Assembly: GCF_001347015.1 (NCBI RefSeq)
Contig: NZ_CFGI01000009.1
Span: 1-64,000, forward strand
Length of the DNA: 64,000 nt
Origin: Streptococcus pneumoniae
GTDB lineage: Bacteria > Bacillota > Bacilli > Lactobacillales > Streptococcaceae
Direction of reading: 5' to 3'
Positions 33,574 through 41,202 of the stretch are shown piece after piece (the first letter of the stretch is position 1; each line of letters begins with the position of its first letter). Position numbers and translations under genes: made by a program. A model generated the notes under the pieces. The model did no database searches. It was given only the letters and a program-made list of their open reading frames with translations, and was not told where the DNA came from.

Positions 33574-34464
33574 TTAGAAGTTAGTTTTTTCTAAGCCCTT
33601 TTCTCTTTCCTTCCGTTGATAATAGGTCTCTACTTCTTTTTTGAGATGAGACAGCATAGAAGTTTCCTCGGTCAGCTCCAGAAGTGAGAAACCTTTTTGG
33701 ATAAGTCTAGCGTCATCCCTACAAATCCCGATACGGGCATAGCAGATAGCAAGCCTATCGTAGTGCTTCTTTTTCTTGGCATCCTCTAGTAAAGTATAGC
33801 AGATTTGTTGACACATGTTTTTGTCTTGATGGTATAAGTAAATGGTGGACAGATTGAGTAGGATTGCCATTCGTAAGTCATATAAATGTTGGTAGTTTTT
33901 ATAGACTTCTAGGCGTTGCAATATTTTTCCAGTGATGAGATGGAGGTGTTCGATGGGAAAGCTGAAAAGGATGGTATTGAGGATTTTTAGGTCGCTTTCA
34001 TACCATGTATCTTGTTTTTCAATTTTTTCCCAAAGATTTTTGATAGTCTGTTTCACTTGGTTTGACAGTTGCTCTGTACCATGTTGACGGAGATAAATAA
34101 CAACTTCCAGCATATCCCTGATTTCTTCTATAGGTAGGTCGTGGCGGGTCTTGAGATAGTTTTGGCATTTTTGAAATAGTTTTTCGAGTTCACTAGTCCC
34201 TAGAATTGAGCTCATATTGAGATAGGTTTGCATGATTTCTGTTCGTTGGCTTGGTTGATAGAGATGGCAGATATAGTCAAACTCTTCAAAACTCATATTG
34301 ATTTGCCGGAGAAGAAACTCCATATTTTCATATTTGGGAGTTACCTTGCCGCTTTCAATCTTTGATAGGCTGGTTCTTGAGATGACATTTCCACAGACCT
34401 CTTCTTGGGTCAATCCTTTTGACTCGCGTATTTCTTTATAGACCTTTCCGAAATCATAACGCAT
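33574..34464 (-). CDS. Rgg/MutR family regulator (RtgR-like)
   Basis: A 296-residue RRNPP-type regulator. The N-terminal helix-turn-helix runs from YKEIRESKGLTQEEVCGNVI (about 9-28) to SRTSLSKIESGKVTPKYENM, and the rest is alpha-helical TPR-like repeat, the pheromone-binding part. It is divergent from a 28-codon gene whose peptide ends PWNWPI, the Trp-X-Trp pattern of the RtgS pheromone in pneumococcus, and beyond that a lactococcin-972-type bacteriocin. This is the standard layout of an Rgg activator controlling its pheromone and target operon. Ribosome site AAGGAG. That it is the activator of the bacteriocin operon is inferred. Confidence 0.85.
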   Translation of the reverse strand: MRYDFGKVYKEIRESKGLTQEEVCGNVISRTSLSKIESGKVTPKYENMEFLLRQINMSFEEFDYICHLYQPSQRTEIMQTYLNMSSILGTSELEKLFQKCQNYLKTRHDLPIEEIRDMLEVVIYLRQHGTEQLSNQVKQTIKNLWEKIEKQDTWYESDLKILNTILFSFPIEHLHLITGKILQRLEVYKNYQHLYDLRMAILLNLSTIYLYHQDKNMCQQICYTLLEDAKKKKHYDRLAICYARIGICRDDARLIQKGFSLLELTEETSMLSHLKKEVETYYQRKEREKGLEKTNF

Positions 34465-34479
34465 AATTTTCTCCTTTTC

Positions 34480-34614
34480 GTGAAAAAAGTTAACAAATAA
34501 TAAAATCCTATTAAAAATATTGTATCATAATAACAGGAATAGTAAAAAAGAAAACTAAAATAATGTGTGAAAAAAGTTAACTAATTTTAAAATAGAATAA
34601 AGAAGAGGTATACT
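34480..34614 (+). promoter_or_regulatory. Paired 15-bp boxes and pheromone promoter
   Basis: GTGAAAAAAGTTAAC occurs twice in the rgg-pheromone gap, at 34480-34494 (in the rgg leader) and 34567-34581, exactly 87 bp apart. The second lies just upstream of the missing -35 of the promoter with TATACT at 34609-34614. They are good candidates for Rgg binding sites: one to activate the pheromone, one for autoregulation of rgg. Confidence 0.7.
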
Positions 34615-34647
34615 ATAGATACAAAATACAGATAGGAGGGAAAAAGT

Positions 34648-34734
34648 ATGAATAAAAAAGTTTTTCGCTTTTTAGTTCTTCTTGCTTTCTTATTCAGCAT
34701 TGCTACGGTTTTCCCATGGAACTGGCCGATATAA
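34648..34734 (+). CDS. 28-residue RtgS-like pheromone precursor
   Basis: A 28-residue peptide: basic start MNKKVFR, a hydrophobic stretch (FLVLLAFLFSIATV) and the C-terminal end FPWNWPI. GATAGGAGGG precedes the ATG. Size, hydrophobicity and divergence from an rgg gene fit the short hydrophobic peptides read by Rgg regulators; the W-N-W ending fits the Trp-X-Trp class known from pneumococcal RtgS. The active form is probably the last 7-9 residues, exported (PptAB), trimmed and re-imported by the oligopeptide permease (known for related systems). Confidence 0.75.
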   Translation: MNKKVFRFLVLLAFLFSIATVFPWNWPI

Positions 34735-34802
34735 TGCGCTAGTTGTAAAAATGAAAGGAAGGTGAGTCCAATGGACTACGATACTTGTTGATAAATTACT
34801 AT

Positions 34803-34823
34803 AGCTGTTTTTACGGAACAGCT
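34803..34823 (+). terminator. Attenuator-like hairpin before bacteriocin gene
   Basis: AGCTGTT TTTACGG AACAGCT: seven-base stem between the pheromone and bacteriocin genes without a good T run; it may dampen read-through or stabilise the bacteriocin mRNA. Confidence 0.4.
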
Positions 34824-34846
34824 CTCAATAATAGGAGAAATAAATC

Positions 34847-35131
34847 ATGAGAAAATTAGTTAAAATTGGTGTTGCATCTTTAATGGTATGTGGTATACTT
34901 GCTACTACAAATGCTTTAGCAGTATGGGTTGATGGTGGTCAATGGAACTATGGAGTAGGTTGGACAGGAACTTTTGGATATTCTGATTATTTACATTCTA
35001 CTCGATCTCATACAGCAACTGTTAAGCATGGAGGTAGAATCTCTAAGGATCGTGAAGATCCCGAGGTTTGGGCTAAAGCTGCCCTTAATCAAATTCCACC
35101 AACAGGAATGGAATATTTCTATGGATTTTAA
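34847..35131 (+). CDS. Lactococcin 972 family bacteriocin
   Basis: A 94-residue Sec-secreted bacteriocin. The signal peptide (about 1-24, MRKLVKIGVASLMVCGILA) ends at ALA before VWVDGGQWNYGVGW. The mature part matches lactococcin 972: a Trp/Gly/Tyr-rich start, HSTRSHTATVKHGGR in the middle and EVWAKAALNQIPPTG near the end. These unmodified peptides bind lipid II and block septum formation in lactococci. AGGAG precedes the start. The dedicated membrane protein and ATPase genes follow. Pneumococcal relatives have been called streptococcins. Confidence 0.92.
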   Translation: MRKLVKIGVASLMVCGILATTNALAVWVDGGQWNYGVGWTGTFGYSDYLHSTRSHTATVKHGGRISKDREDPEVWAKAALNQIPPTGMEYFYGF

Positions 35132-35137
35132 GTGAAA

Positions 35138-35170
35138 TTCTCCCTCTTCTATTAGGAGAGGGAGAACTTT
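35138..35170 (+). terminator. Hairpin between bacteriocin and immunity genes
   Basis: TTCTCCCTCT (35138-35147) pairs with AGAGGGAGAA (35157-35166), then CTTT. It probably lowers expression of the transporter genes relative to the bacteriocin. Confidence 0.6.
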
Positions 35171-35185
35171 AGTGGAGGTACTTTT

Positions 35186-37294
35186 ATGAAAAAAATCAGT
35201 CATCTTTGTATGTTTCTGCTGTTGCTGTGTACCACTTTTTTTGTTTTTAATGTAAACTACACACGTGAAGCGGTTCGGATTCGGGAAATGGGAAAGACTG
35301 TAGATTCTTTGGATTTGTATTTGAAAGATATTAACGAACCTGCAGCGTCTGTTCTTCGATTTTTTGAGGATGTATCAAAGGAGTACAAGGTCTCCATCAT
35401 CAAAACAGACAGTGGTGATGAGGTAATCAAGTCTGGTGTTTTTGATAAAGATACCTTCCCCTACCAAGAGTTTGGGATTTCTTCTCTTGATTTTACCACA
35501 GATGGTGAAGGAGTCTACAGTAATAAAGAAATTTCTAATAAACTTGGTACGATTCCGACCTTTCTAAAAGCCAAGCCTATTCAGCTTATGACTTTTCAAA
35601 CCTATATCAAGGATACATCTCGTAGTTTAAATGGTCGCTATACGATAACTTCTACACAAGAGATGGATAAGGATAGGATTGTACAGAGATGGAGCGATTT
35701 TTTCAAGATAGACCAGGCTACCTTGCTAGAGCCTACCTATAAAAGTGCAGTGGAAGTCATAAATCGAGATTTGCTTTTATCTGCCATTGTTTTTGTCTTG
35801 GCTATTTTACTTCTTGTGTTAGTAACAGTATATCAGCCAATGATGAAGATGAAACGAGTGGGGGTTCAAAAGTTACTTGGTTTTCAAAGCAGAGCGATTT
35901 TAGCTGGTTTTGTAAAGACTAATTTTTATCTTCTCTTGGGTGGAAGTCTTATCATTGACTTGGGACTATTTTTAGTGCTGGACTACAGACCAAAACTTCT
36001 GTTCCCAAGTTTACTCTTATCCCAATTTCTGCTTTTACAGTTGTATTTGTTCATCAGTTGGCTGACCTACCTCTTAATCCAAAAAATGACAATCAGCTCT
36101 CTGCTGAAAGGTTTTTCATCTTTCAAATTTGGTCTTATCTTCAATTATGTGATGAAAATAGGGACAACTATTTTACTGACGGCCTTACTGATTGGGGTGG
36201 GCAGAAGTTTAGAACAAGAAAACAAAGAACTTGCTTATCAGCAACAGTGGGTAAGTCAAGGTAATTACCTGACCTTAGAAACCTTCAAACTCAATGATAA
36301 TCTGTGGCAAGAAGAGCTAGCAGGGTCAGGGAAATCTACAGATTATTTCTATCGATTTTATCAGGATTTGGTAGAAAAAACGCAGGCGGGCTATGTGCAG
36401 AGTAGCAGTCTTCCTGTAAAAAATTTTGTCCAATCAGAACAGATTCAGCAATATCAGTTAACAGATACGGTGGATGTTTACTATGCCAATCGCAATTTTC
36501 TAAAGAGCAAGGGATTCAAGCTACCAGATACCGGTATTAAAAAAGTTATTTTGATGCCAGCAAGTACGAAAGGTGAAGAAGATAAAAATCAGCTCTTGGG
36601 GAAGTTAATTGCCTTTCATTCGATGAAGTATGAAGAGCAGCAAAAACGAACGATAGAGGAGATGGATGTCGAGATTGCCTATTATGAAGGAGATTGGTCA
36701 TTTTTCCCATATAGTGATAAGCGAAAGGAAAATCTCTCCAATCCAATTATTAGCTTGGTCAATGATTCTGATATGATGTGGGAAGAAAAGACTCGCTTGT
36801 CAACGACAGGTTTAAACAACCCGATGAAAATTGAAAATACAGAACAAAATCAAAAAGTGATTACGGAGTTAGTTGAGAAATTGTCAGATGGAAATTATTT
36901 AAAATTTTCATCTATTCAAGCCATTCAACAAGAGAAAGTGGATTCTTATAGAGATGCTGTTCGGAATTTTAACCTACTCTTTGCTTTGTTTGGTCTCCTT
37001 AGCATGATGATTTCCTACTTTTTACTCGTTACTACTTTCTTGTTGAAGCGCAGGGATATCATTACCAAGAAGTTTATGGGGTGGAAACTGGTCGATCGCT
37101 ACCGTCCTCTCCTCGTTCTGCTCTTGCTGGGCTATAGTCTGCCTCTTCTAGTCTTGATTTTCTTTGCCCATGCGTTCTTGCCATTTCTGCTGTTTGCAGG
37201 CTTTACATGTCTGGATATACTATTTGTGCTAGGCTTGGCTTCTAGGATGGAGAAAAGAAGTCTAGTAGAGTTATTGAAAGGGGGCATCTTATGA
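35186..37294 (+). CDS. Bacteriocin-associated integral membrane protein (DUF1430)
   Basis: A 702-residue membrane protein with a first helix at about 8-27, a large extracellular domain (about 28-190), a cluster of helices (about 195-345), a second extracellular domain and four C-terminal helices (from about 595), an FtsX-like layout. It is the permease half of the transporter always found with lactococcin-972-type bacteriocins. It overlaps the ATPase gene by 4 bp (ATGA). Together they are thought to give immunity, although an export role has also been proposed. Confidence 0.88.
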   Translation: MKKISHLCMFLLLLCTTFFVFNVNYTREAVRIREMGKTVDSLDLYLKDINEPAASVLRFFEDVSKEYKVSIIKTDSGDEVIKSGVFDKDTFPYQEFGISSLDFTTDGEGVYSNKEISNKLGTIPTFLKAKPIQLMTFQTYIKDTSRSLNGRYTITSTQEMDKDRIVQRWSDFFKIDQATLLEPTYKSAVEVINRDLLLSAIVFVLAILLLVLVTVYQPMMKMKRVGVQKLLGFQSRAILAGFVKTNFYLLLGGSLIIDLGLFLVLDYRPKLLFPSLLLSQFLLLQLYLFISWLTYLLIQKMTISSLLKGFSSFKFGLIFNYVMKIGTTILLTALLIGVGRSLEQENKELAYQQQWVSQGNYLTLETFKLNDNLWQEELAGSGKSTDYFYRFYQDLVEKTQAGYVQSSSLPVKNFVQSEQIQQYQLTDTVDVYYANRNFLKSKGFKLPDTGIKKVILMPASTKGEEDKNQLLGKLIAFHSMKYEEQQKRTIEEMDVEIAYYEGDWSFFPYSDKRKENLSNPIISLVNDSDMMWEEKTRLSTTGLNNPMKIENTEQNQKVITELVEKLSDGNYLKFSSIQAIQQEKVDSYRDAVRNFNLLFALFGLLSMMISYFLLVTTFLLKRRDIITKKFMGWKLVDRYRPLLVLLLLGYSLPLLVLIFFAHAFLPFLLFAGFTCLDILFVLGLASRMEKRSLVELLKGGIL

Positions 37295-37932
37295 TTGAGT
37301 TGAAAAATATTACCAAAACCATTGGGGGAAAAGTGATTTTGGATAACTTGTCTCTTAGGATTGATCAGGGGGATTTGGTTGCCATCGTTGGAAAAAGTGG
37401 TAGTGGTAAGTCAACCTTGTTAAATTTATTGGGTTTGATAGATGGTGATTATAGCGGACGGTATGAGATTTTTGGTCAGACAAATCTAGCAGTCAATTCT
37501 GCTAAATCACAAACAATAATCCGTGAACATATCTCTTATCTGTTTCAAAATTTTGCCCTGATTGATGATGAAACGGTCGAGTACAATCTCATGCTGGCAC
37601 TGAAATATGTGAAATTGTCCAAGAAAGACAAGCTCAAAAAGGTGGAAGAGATTTTAGAGAGGGTAGGTTTGTCAGCTACTTTGCATCAAAAGGTCTCCGA
37701 GTTGTCTGGTGGGGAACAACAACGAATTGCAGTTGCTAGAGCCATCTTAAAACCCAGCCAGCTGATTTTAGCCGATGAACCGACAGGTTCGCTAGATCCT
37801 GAAAATAGAGATTTGGTCTTGAAGTTTCTCTTAGAGATGAATCGAGAAGGGAAAACAGTCATTATCGTGACCCACGATGCTTATGTAGCCCAACAATGTC
37901 ATCGCGTCATTGAATTGGGCAAGGGGGAATGA
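37291..37932 (+). CDS. ABC transporter ATPase of the lactococcin-972-type locus
   Basis: A 213-residue ATPase of the MacB/LolD kind: Walker A GKSGSGKST (about 34-42), Q-loop at SYLFQNFALI, signature LSGGEQQRIAVARA (about 136-149), Walker B LILADEPTGSLDPE and the switch His in VTHD. It pairs with the DUF1430 permease just upstream (4-bp overlap) and ends the operon. The 313-bp gap after it marks the junction with the lanthipeptide locus. Confidence 0.92.
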   Translation: MIELKNITKTIGGKVILDNLSLRIDQGDLVAIVGKSGSGKSTLLNLLGLIDGDYSGRYEIFGQTNLAVNSAKSQTIIREHISYLFQNFALIDDETVEYNLMLALKYVKLSKKDKLKKVEEILERVGLSATLHQKVSELSGGEQQRIAVARAILKPSQLILADEPTGSLDPENRDLVLKFLLEMNREGKTVIIVTHDAYVAQQCHRVIELGKGE

Positions 37933-38177
37933 GTTAGTTCTGCTTATTTTGACTGAGTGAATACTAAATTGTCAAATTAAGTTAGATTTTTCATGTAACT
38001 CAGAAAAACTTGGTAGGGTGATTGATAATTCGATGATTTCCTAGGAATTCTATTTATTGAGTATAGGTCATTTATGTTAGTTTCTTTCAGACAAATGTGG
38101 TGTTTATCTGAGCCTAACATAGATGGCTTTTTCTGTCTAGTTTAATTTTACAAATTGGGTCTCTCAATCTCAAAAGT
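37933..38177. other. Gap with a long inverted repeat at islet junction
   Basis: No gene. ATGTTAG (38074-38080) pairs with CTAACAT (38114-38120), with an inner CAGA/TCTG pair, which could form a terminator-like stem. The sequence changes here to the more AT-rich lanthipeptide locus. Confidence 0.4.
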
Positions 38178-38217
38178 GCATAGAATACTCATTACCATTA
38201 CTTGAAAATTTGATAAT
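38178..38217 (+). promoter_or_regulatory. lanM promoter with shared operator-like box
   Basis: GCATAGAATACTCATTAC (38178-38195) shares TACTCAT and flanking bases with the boxes before lanA1 (44146) and before the immunity ABC operon (45547). GATAAT at 38212-38217 is the likely -10; there is no -35, as expected when the response regulator activates. Confidence 0.6.
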
Positions 38218-38245
38218 CTTAAAGTAATTATAAGGAGGAATTACT

Positions 38246-41191
38246 ATGTCAGCAATTACAGATAAATGGATAAAACTATTTAATAATGTCAATAATTCTC
38301 AGGAGTTAGATACATTTTTAAAGAATGTTTCAGGGAAAGGGCTCAATGAATGGGAACAACTATATAATGACTATGATGAAAGTAAAGATTTATTTATTGA
38401 AGAAGCGCTAGAACAAGGTGAATGGATGTTATATACTCCACAGCAAAGGCTTAAGACTAGAATCAATTGGTTAGATTTATATAAACCATTGTGTTATAAA
38501 TATGTCCAAAAAATTTATAGTATTGTTGAAACTAAGAATTATATTTCTGATAAACAGACTTTTATAGAAGGTATTGAAACATATTTTTTTGAGATTTGTA
38601 TGAATATTAGTTATCGTACAGTTGTTTTAGAAATTAATGATTTACGCAGAAATTCAAAACTTCTGGGGGAGAGTAGTGAGGATAGATATAAATACTATAT
38701 AGACACTTTATTACGAGATAAAGAATATATTGTTGATTTTTATAAAAGATATCCAATGTTATATGAGGTATTAGATCAAAAATTAAAAAATATAAGTTTT
38801 TATATTCAAGAAATTTTAAATAATTTAGAAGACGACATTCAAGATATTCAGAATTATTTTAAAGTATCGAATTTACAATTATCCAAAATTAATTTTAATG
38901 CAGGTGATACTCATTCTAAAGGCAAGACAGTTTGTATATTAAATTTCAAAGATAAGGATATTGTGTATAAACCTCGTAATATGATATTGGATGTTAATTT
39001 AAAATTATTTGCAGAAGAATTTGAAAAGACATTTGGAATCTCGAATACATTATTTATCCCTAAGACTTTAACTAAGAAAGGATATAGCTATGTAGAAATG
39101 ATTGAAATTCAAGAATGTTCTACTTTAGAAGATGTAAAAATATATTTCGAAAATATGGGGAAAATTCTAGCATTTTTACATTTGTTTGGTGCCAAAGATT
39201 ATCATGGAGAAAATGTATTAGCATCTGGGAGATTTCCTTATTTGATTGATAATGAAACAATTCTTCATTTTAGTGAAAATGAGACAATTAATACATCTAT
39301 ACATAAAATGTATGACTTTGTAGCTAACTCAGTATATAGTACAGGTATTTTGCCAATGACGCTATATTCAATTAATAATAACAAAGGAATGGAAATAGGT
39401 GCATTAAATTCTGGTGCAAGAAGAGAATCTCCCTATTTAACACATCAGCTGTCTAATGTTGGCACTGATGAAATCAGAATTGAAAAAGTTTTTAAAGAGG
39501 TTGGAAGCTTTCCCAGTACTGTTAGATACGAGGGTGAGAATGTCTCTTGTTCTAATTATTTACCTCAAGTTCAACAGGGATTTGAAGAGATTTATAGAAT
39601 TTTTGTTGATAATAAGTCAGTTATCTCAAAAATGATTAAGAAATATTTTAATAATTGTGAAACGAGATACATTTATAGAAATACCAATATATATGTACAG
39701 TTGCTAGAGACTAGTCATCACCCAGAACTCTTAAAAAATCGTTATGATTTTGAAATGTATTTTCTTAGATTATGTGAATATGGTGATATTTCCAATGAAT
39801 TTGATAGTAAAATGATTCATGATGAGATTAATCAATTGAAAAATGATGATGTCCCAATTTTTTATTCCGATTCATCTAATAATAATATTTCAAATGGAGT
39901 TAAGGAATATATTTTATCACTTGAGGGCGAAAGTATTGTAGAGAAAATTTTAAATAGAATAAAAATAGCATCTACTTCAAACTTAGTTCGTCAGAAGAGA
40001 ATTATTAATATGTCTTTTATGGGGACCGAATTATTTGTAAAAAATATTGAACCTTCTAAAAGAAAAGATCTTGGAAGAGAATTATTTGTAAAAAGACTAT
40101 TATCTAGTAGGTTTGAACATAATGGCGAAATTAGCTGGTTAGCAATGCTAGCTATGGATAAAAATTATGATATATCACCTATGAAGTATGATTTATATTC
40201 AGGTACAGCAGGCATTTTACTTGGAATCAATAGTTTAAAAATCAAGGAGTTAGAAGAACTTTTTCCTGGAGTAATGAAATACACTGTTAACTACATAAAG
40301 GATTTTAGTTCTGATATTACATATCAAAATGTTGGAGCTTTTACCGGAATTTATGGCTATCTATATGCATTGTGTGTATTAAAGGAGAGTAATAAAGATA
40401 TTCCTTTGGAGATTGAAACATGTATCTTTGAAACCATTTTTAGAACTAAAGATATAGTTTCAAATTTAGATAATTTAGATATTATCGGTGGGATTTCTGG
40501 TATTTTAGGTGTTTTATTGAAAGTCAATAGTACATTTAAAGGAAATTTAGATATATTAAATTTGACAGATAAGTTGATGAAACTAATTGTTCAACGTCTG
40601 CTTAAAATATATGCCGAAGAAGGGGTATGGATTTCAGAAGATCCAGGGTATGCTCACGGGAATTATGGTGTAATTGTTCAGCTATATAAATATAGTTTAA
40701 GTTTAAGTACAGATTCAAATATTAGAAAAATGATTATTCAGTGTGTACAAGACTATTTAAGGAAAGAGAGAGAGGAACTAAATCCCAATAAAGTTCTAAA
40801 AGTAAGAAAAAATGCTAAATACTACTCCTGGTGTAATGGTATTGTTGGTATTGTAAAAGCTAAGCATTATTTGTTAATTAATGGGTTATCAGATAAGTTG
40901 TTATCGGAAGAAGTGGAGTATTACAGCAGAGATATACTAATTAATGGATTAAATTTGGATAATTCAATTTGTCATGGGAATGTGGGTAATTTGGTGATTT
41001 TGGATTCAATTTTACCTGTTCAAACTAATCAATTTGAAAATGAGATACATCAGGAAAGCAATCAATATTTATTAGAAAAAATGACCTATGAAACTGATGA
41101 TTGGGGTGTTTTGACAGGTGAAATGGGAATATTGATGGCTAATTATAAGGCGGGTAGAAAATGTCTTAATGAATTGCTATTATTAAATTAA
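38246..41191 (+). CDS. lanM: Class II lanthipeptide synthetase LanM
   Basis: A 981-residue bifunctional LanM. The N-terminal dehydratase part (about 70-600) phosphorylates and removes water from Ser/Thr of the precursor; it contains KGKTVCILNFKDKDIVYKPR (about 228-247) and GAKDYHGENVLASG. The C-terminal LanC-like cyclase carries the zinc ligands Cys863 (SWCNGIVGI) and Cys909-His910 (CHGNVGNL), and GTAGILLGI. Ribosome site AAGGAGG. It is followed within 12 bp by LanT. It should install thioether rings in all five LanA precursors downstream. The gene set corresponds to the known pneumococcal pld (pneumolancidin) locus. Confidence 0.94.
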   Translation: MSAITDKWIKLFNNVNNSQELDTFLKNVSGKGLNEWEQLYNDYDESKDLFIEEALEQGEWMLYTPQQRLKTRINWLDLYKPLCYKYVQKIYSIVETKNYISDKQTFIEGIETYFFEICMNISYRTVVLEINDLRRNSKLLGESSEDRYKYYIDTLLRDKEYIVDFYKRYPMLYEVLDQKLKNISFYIQEILNNLEDDIQDIQNYFKVSNLQLSKINFNAGDTHSKGKTVCILNFKDKDIVYKPRNMILDVNLKLFAEEFEKTFGISNTLFIPKTLTKKGYSYVEMIEIQECSTLEDVKIYFENMGKILAFLHLFGAKDYHGENVLASGRFPYLIDNETILHFSENETINTSIHKMYDFVANSVYSTGILPMTLYSINNNKGMEIGALNSGARRESPYLTHQLSNVGTDEIRIEKVFKEVGSFPSTVRYEGENVSCSNYLPQVQQGFEEIYRIFVDNKSVISKMIKKYFNNCETRYIYRNTNIYVQLLETSHHPELLKNRYDFEMYFLRLCEYGDISNEFDSKMIHDEINQLKNDDVPIFYSDSSNNNISNGVKEYILSLEGESIVEKILNRIKIASTSNLVRQKRIINMSFMGTELFVKNIEPSKRKDLGRELFVKRLLSSRFEHNGEISWLAMLAMDKNYDISPMKYDLYSGTAGILLGINSLKIKELEELFPGVMKYTVNYIKDFSSDITYQNVGAFTGIYGYLYALCVLKESNKDIPLEIETCIFETIFRTKDIVSNLDNLDIIGGISGILGVLLKVNSTFKGNLDILNLTDKLMKLIVQRLLKIYAEEGVWISEDPGYAHGNYGVIVQLYKYSLSLSTDSNIRKMIIQCVQDYLRKEREELNPNKVLKVRKNAKYYSWCNGIVGIVKAKHYLLINGLSDKLLSEEVEYYSRDILINGLNLDNSICHGNVGNLVILDSILPVQTNQFENEIHQESNQYLLEKMTYETDDWGVLTGEMGILMANYKAGRKCLNELLLLN

Positions 41192-41202
41192 GGAGGAATG
41201 TA

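Noticed and set aside
33432-33585. Protein-like broken frame (ISIDEPEFSYNV..TTGYSFQLD) before the rgg terminator
   Set aside because: It has an in-frame stop and overlaps the rgg 3' end in antisense; could be a relic, but too weak to call.
34770-34790. Tiny frame MDYDTC after the pheromone gene
   Set aside because: It has a ribosome-like sequence but only six codons; no support for a product.
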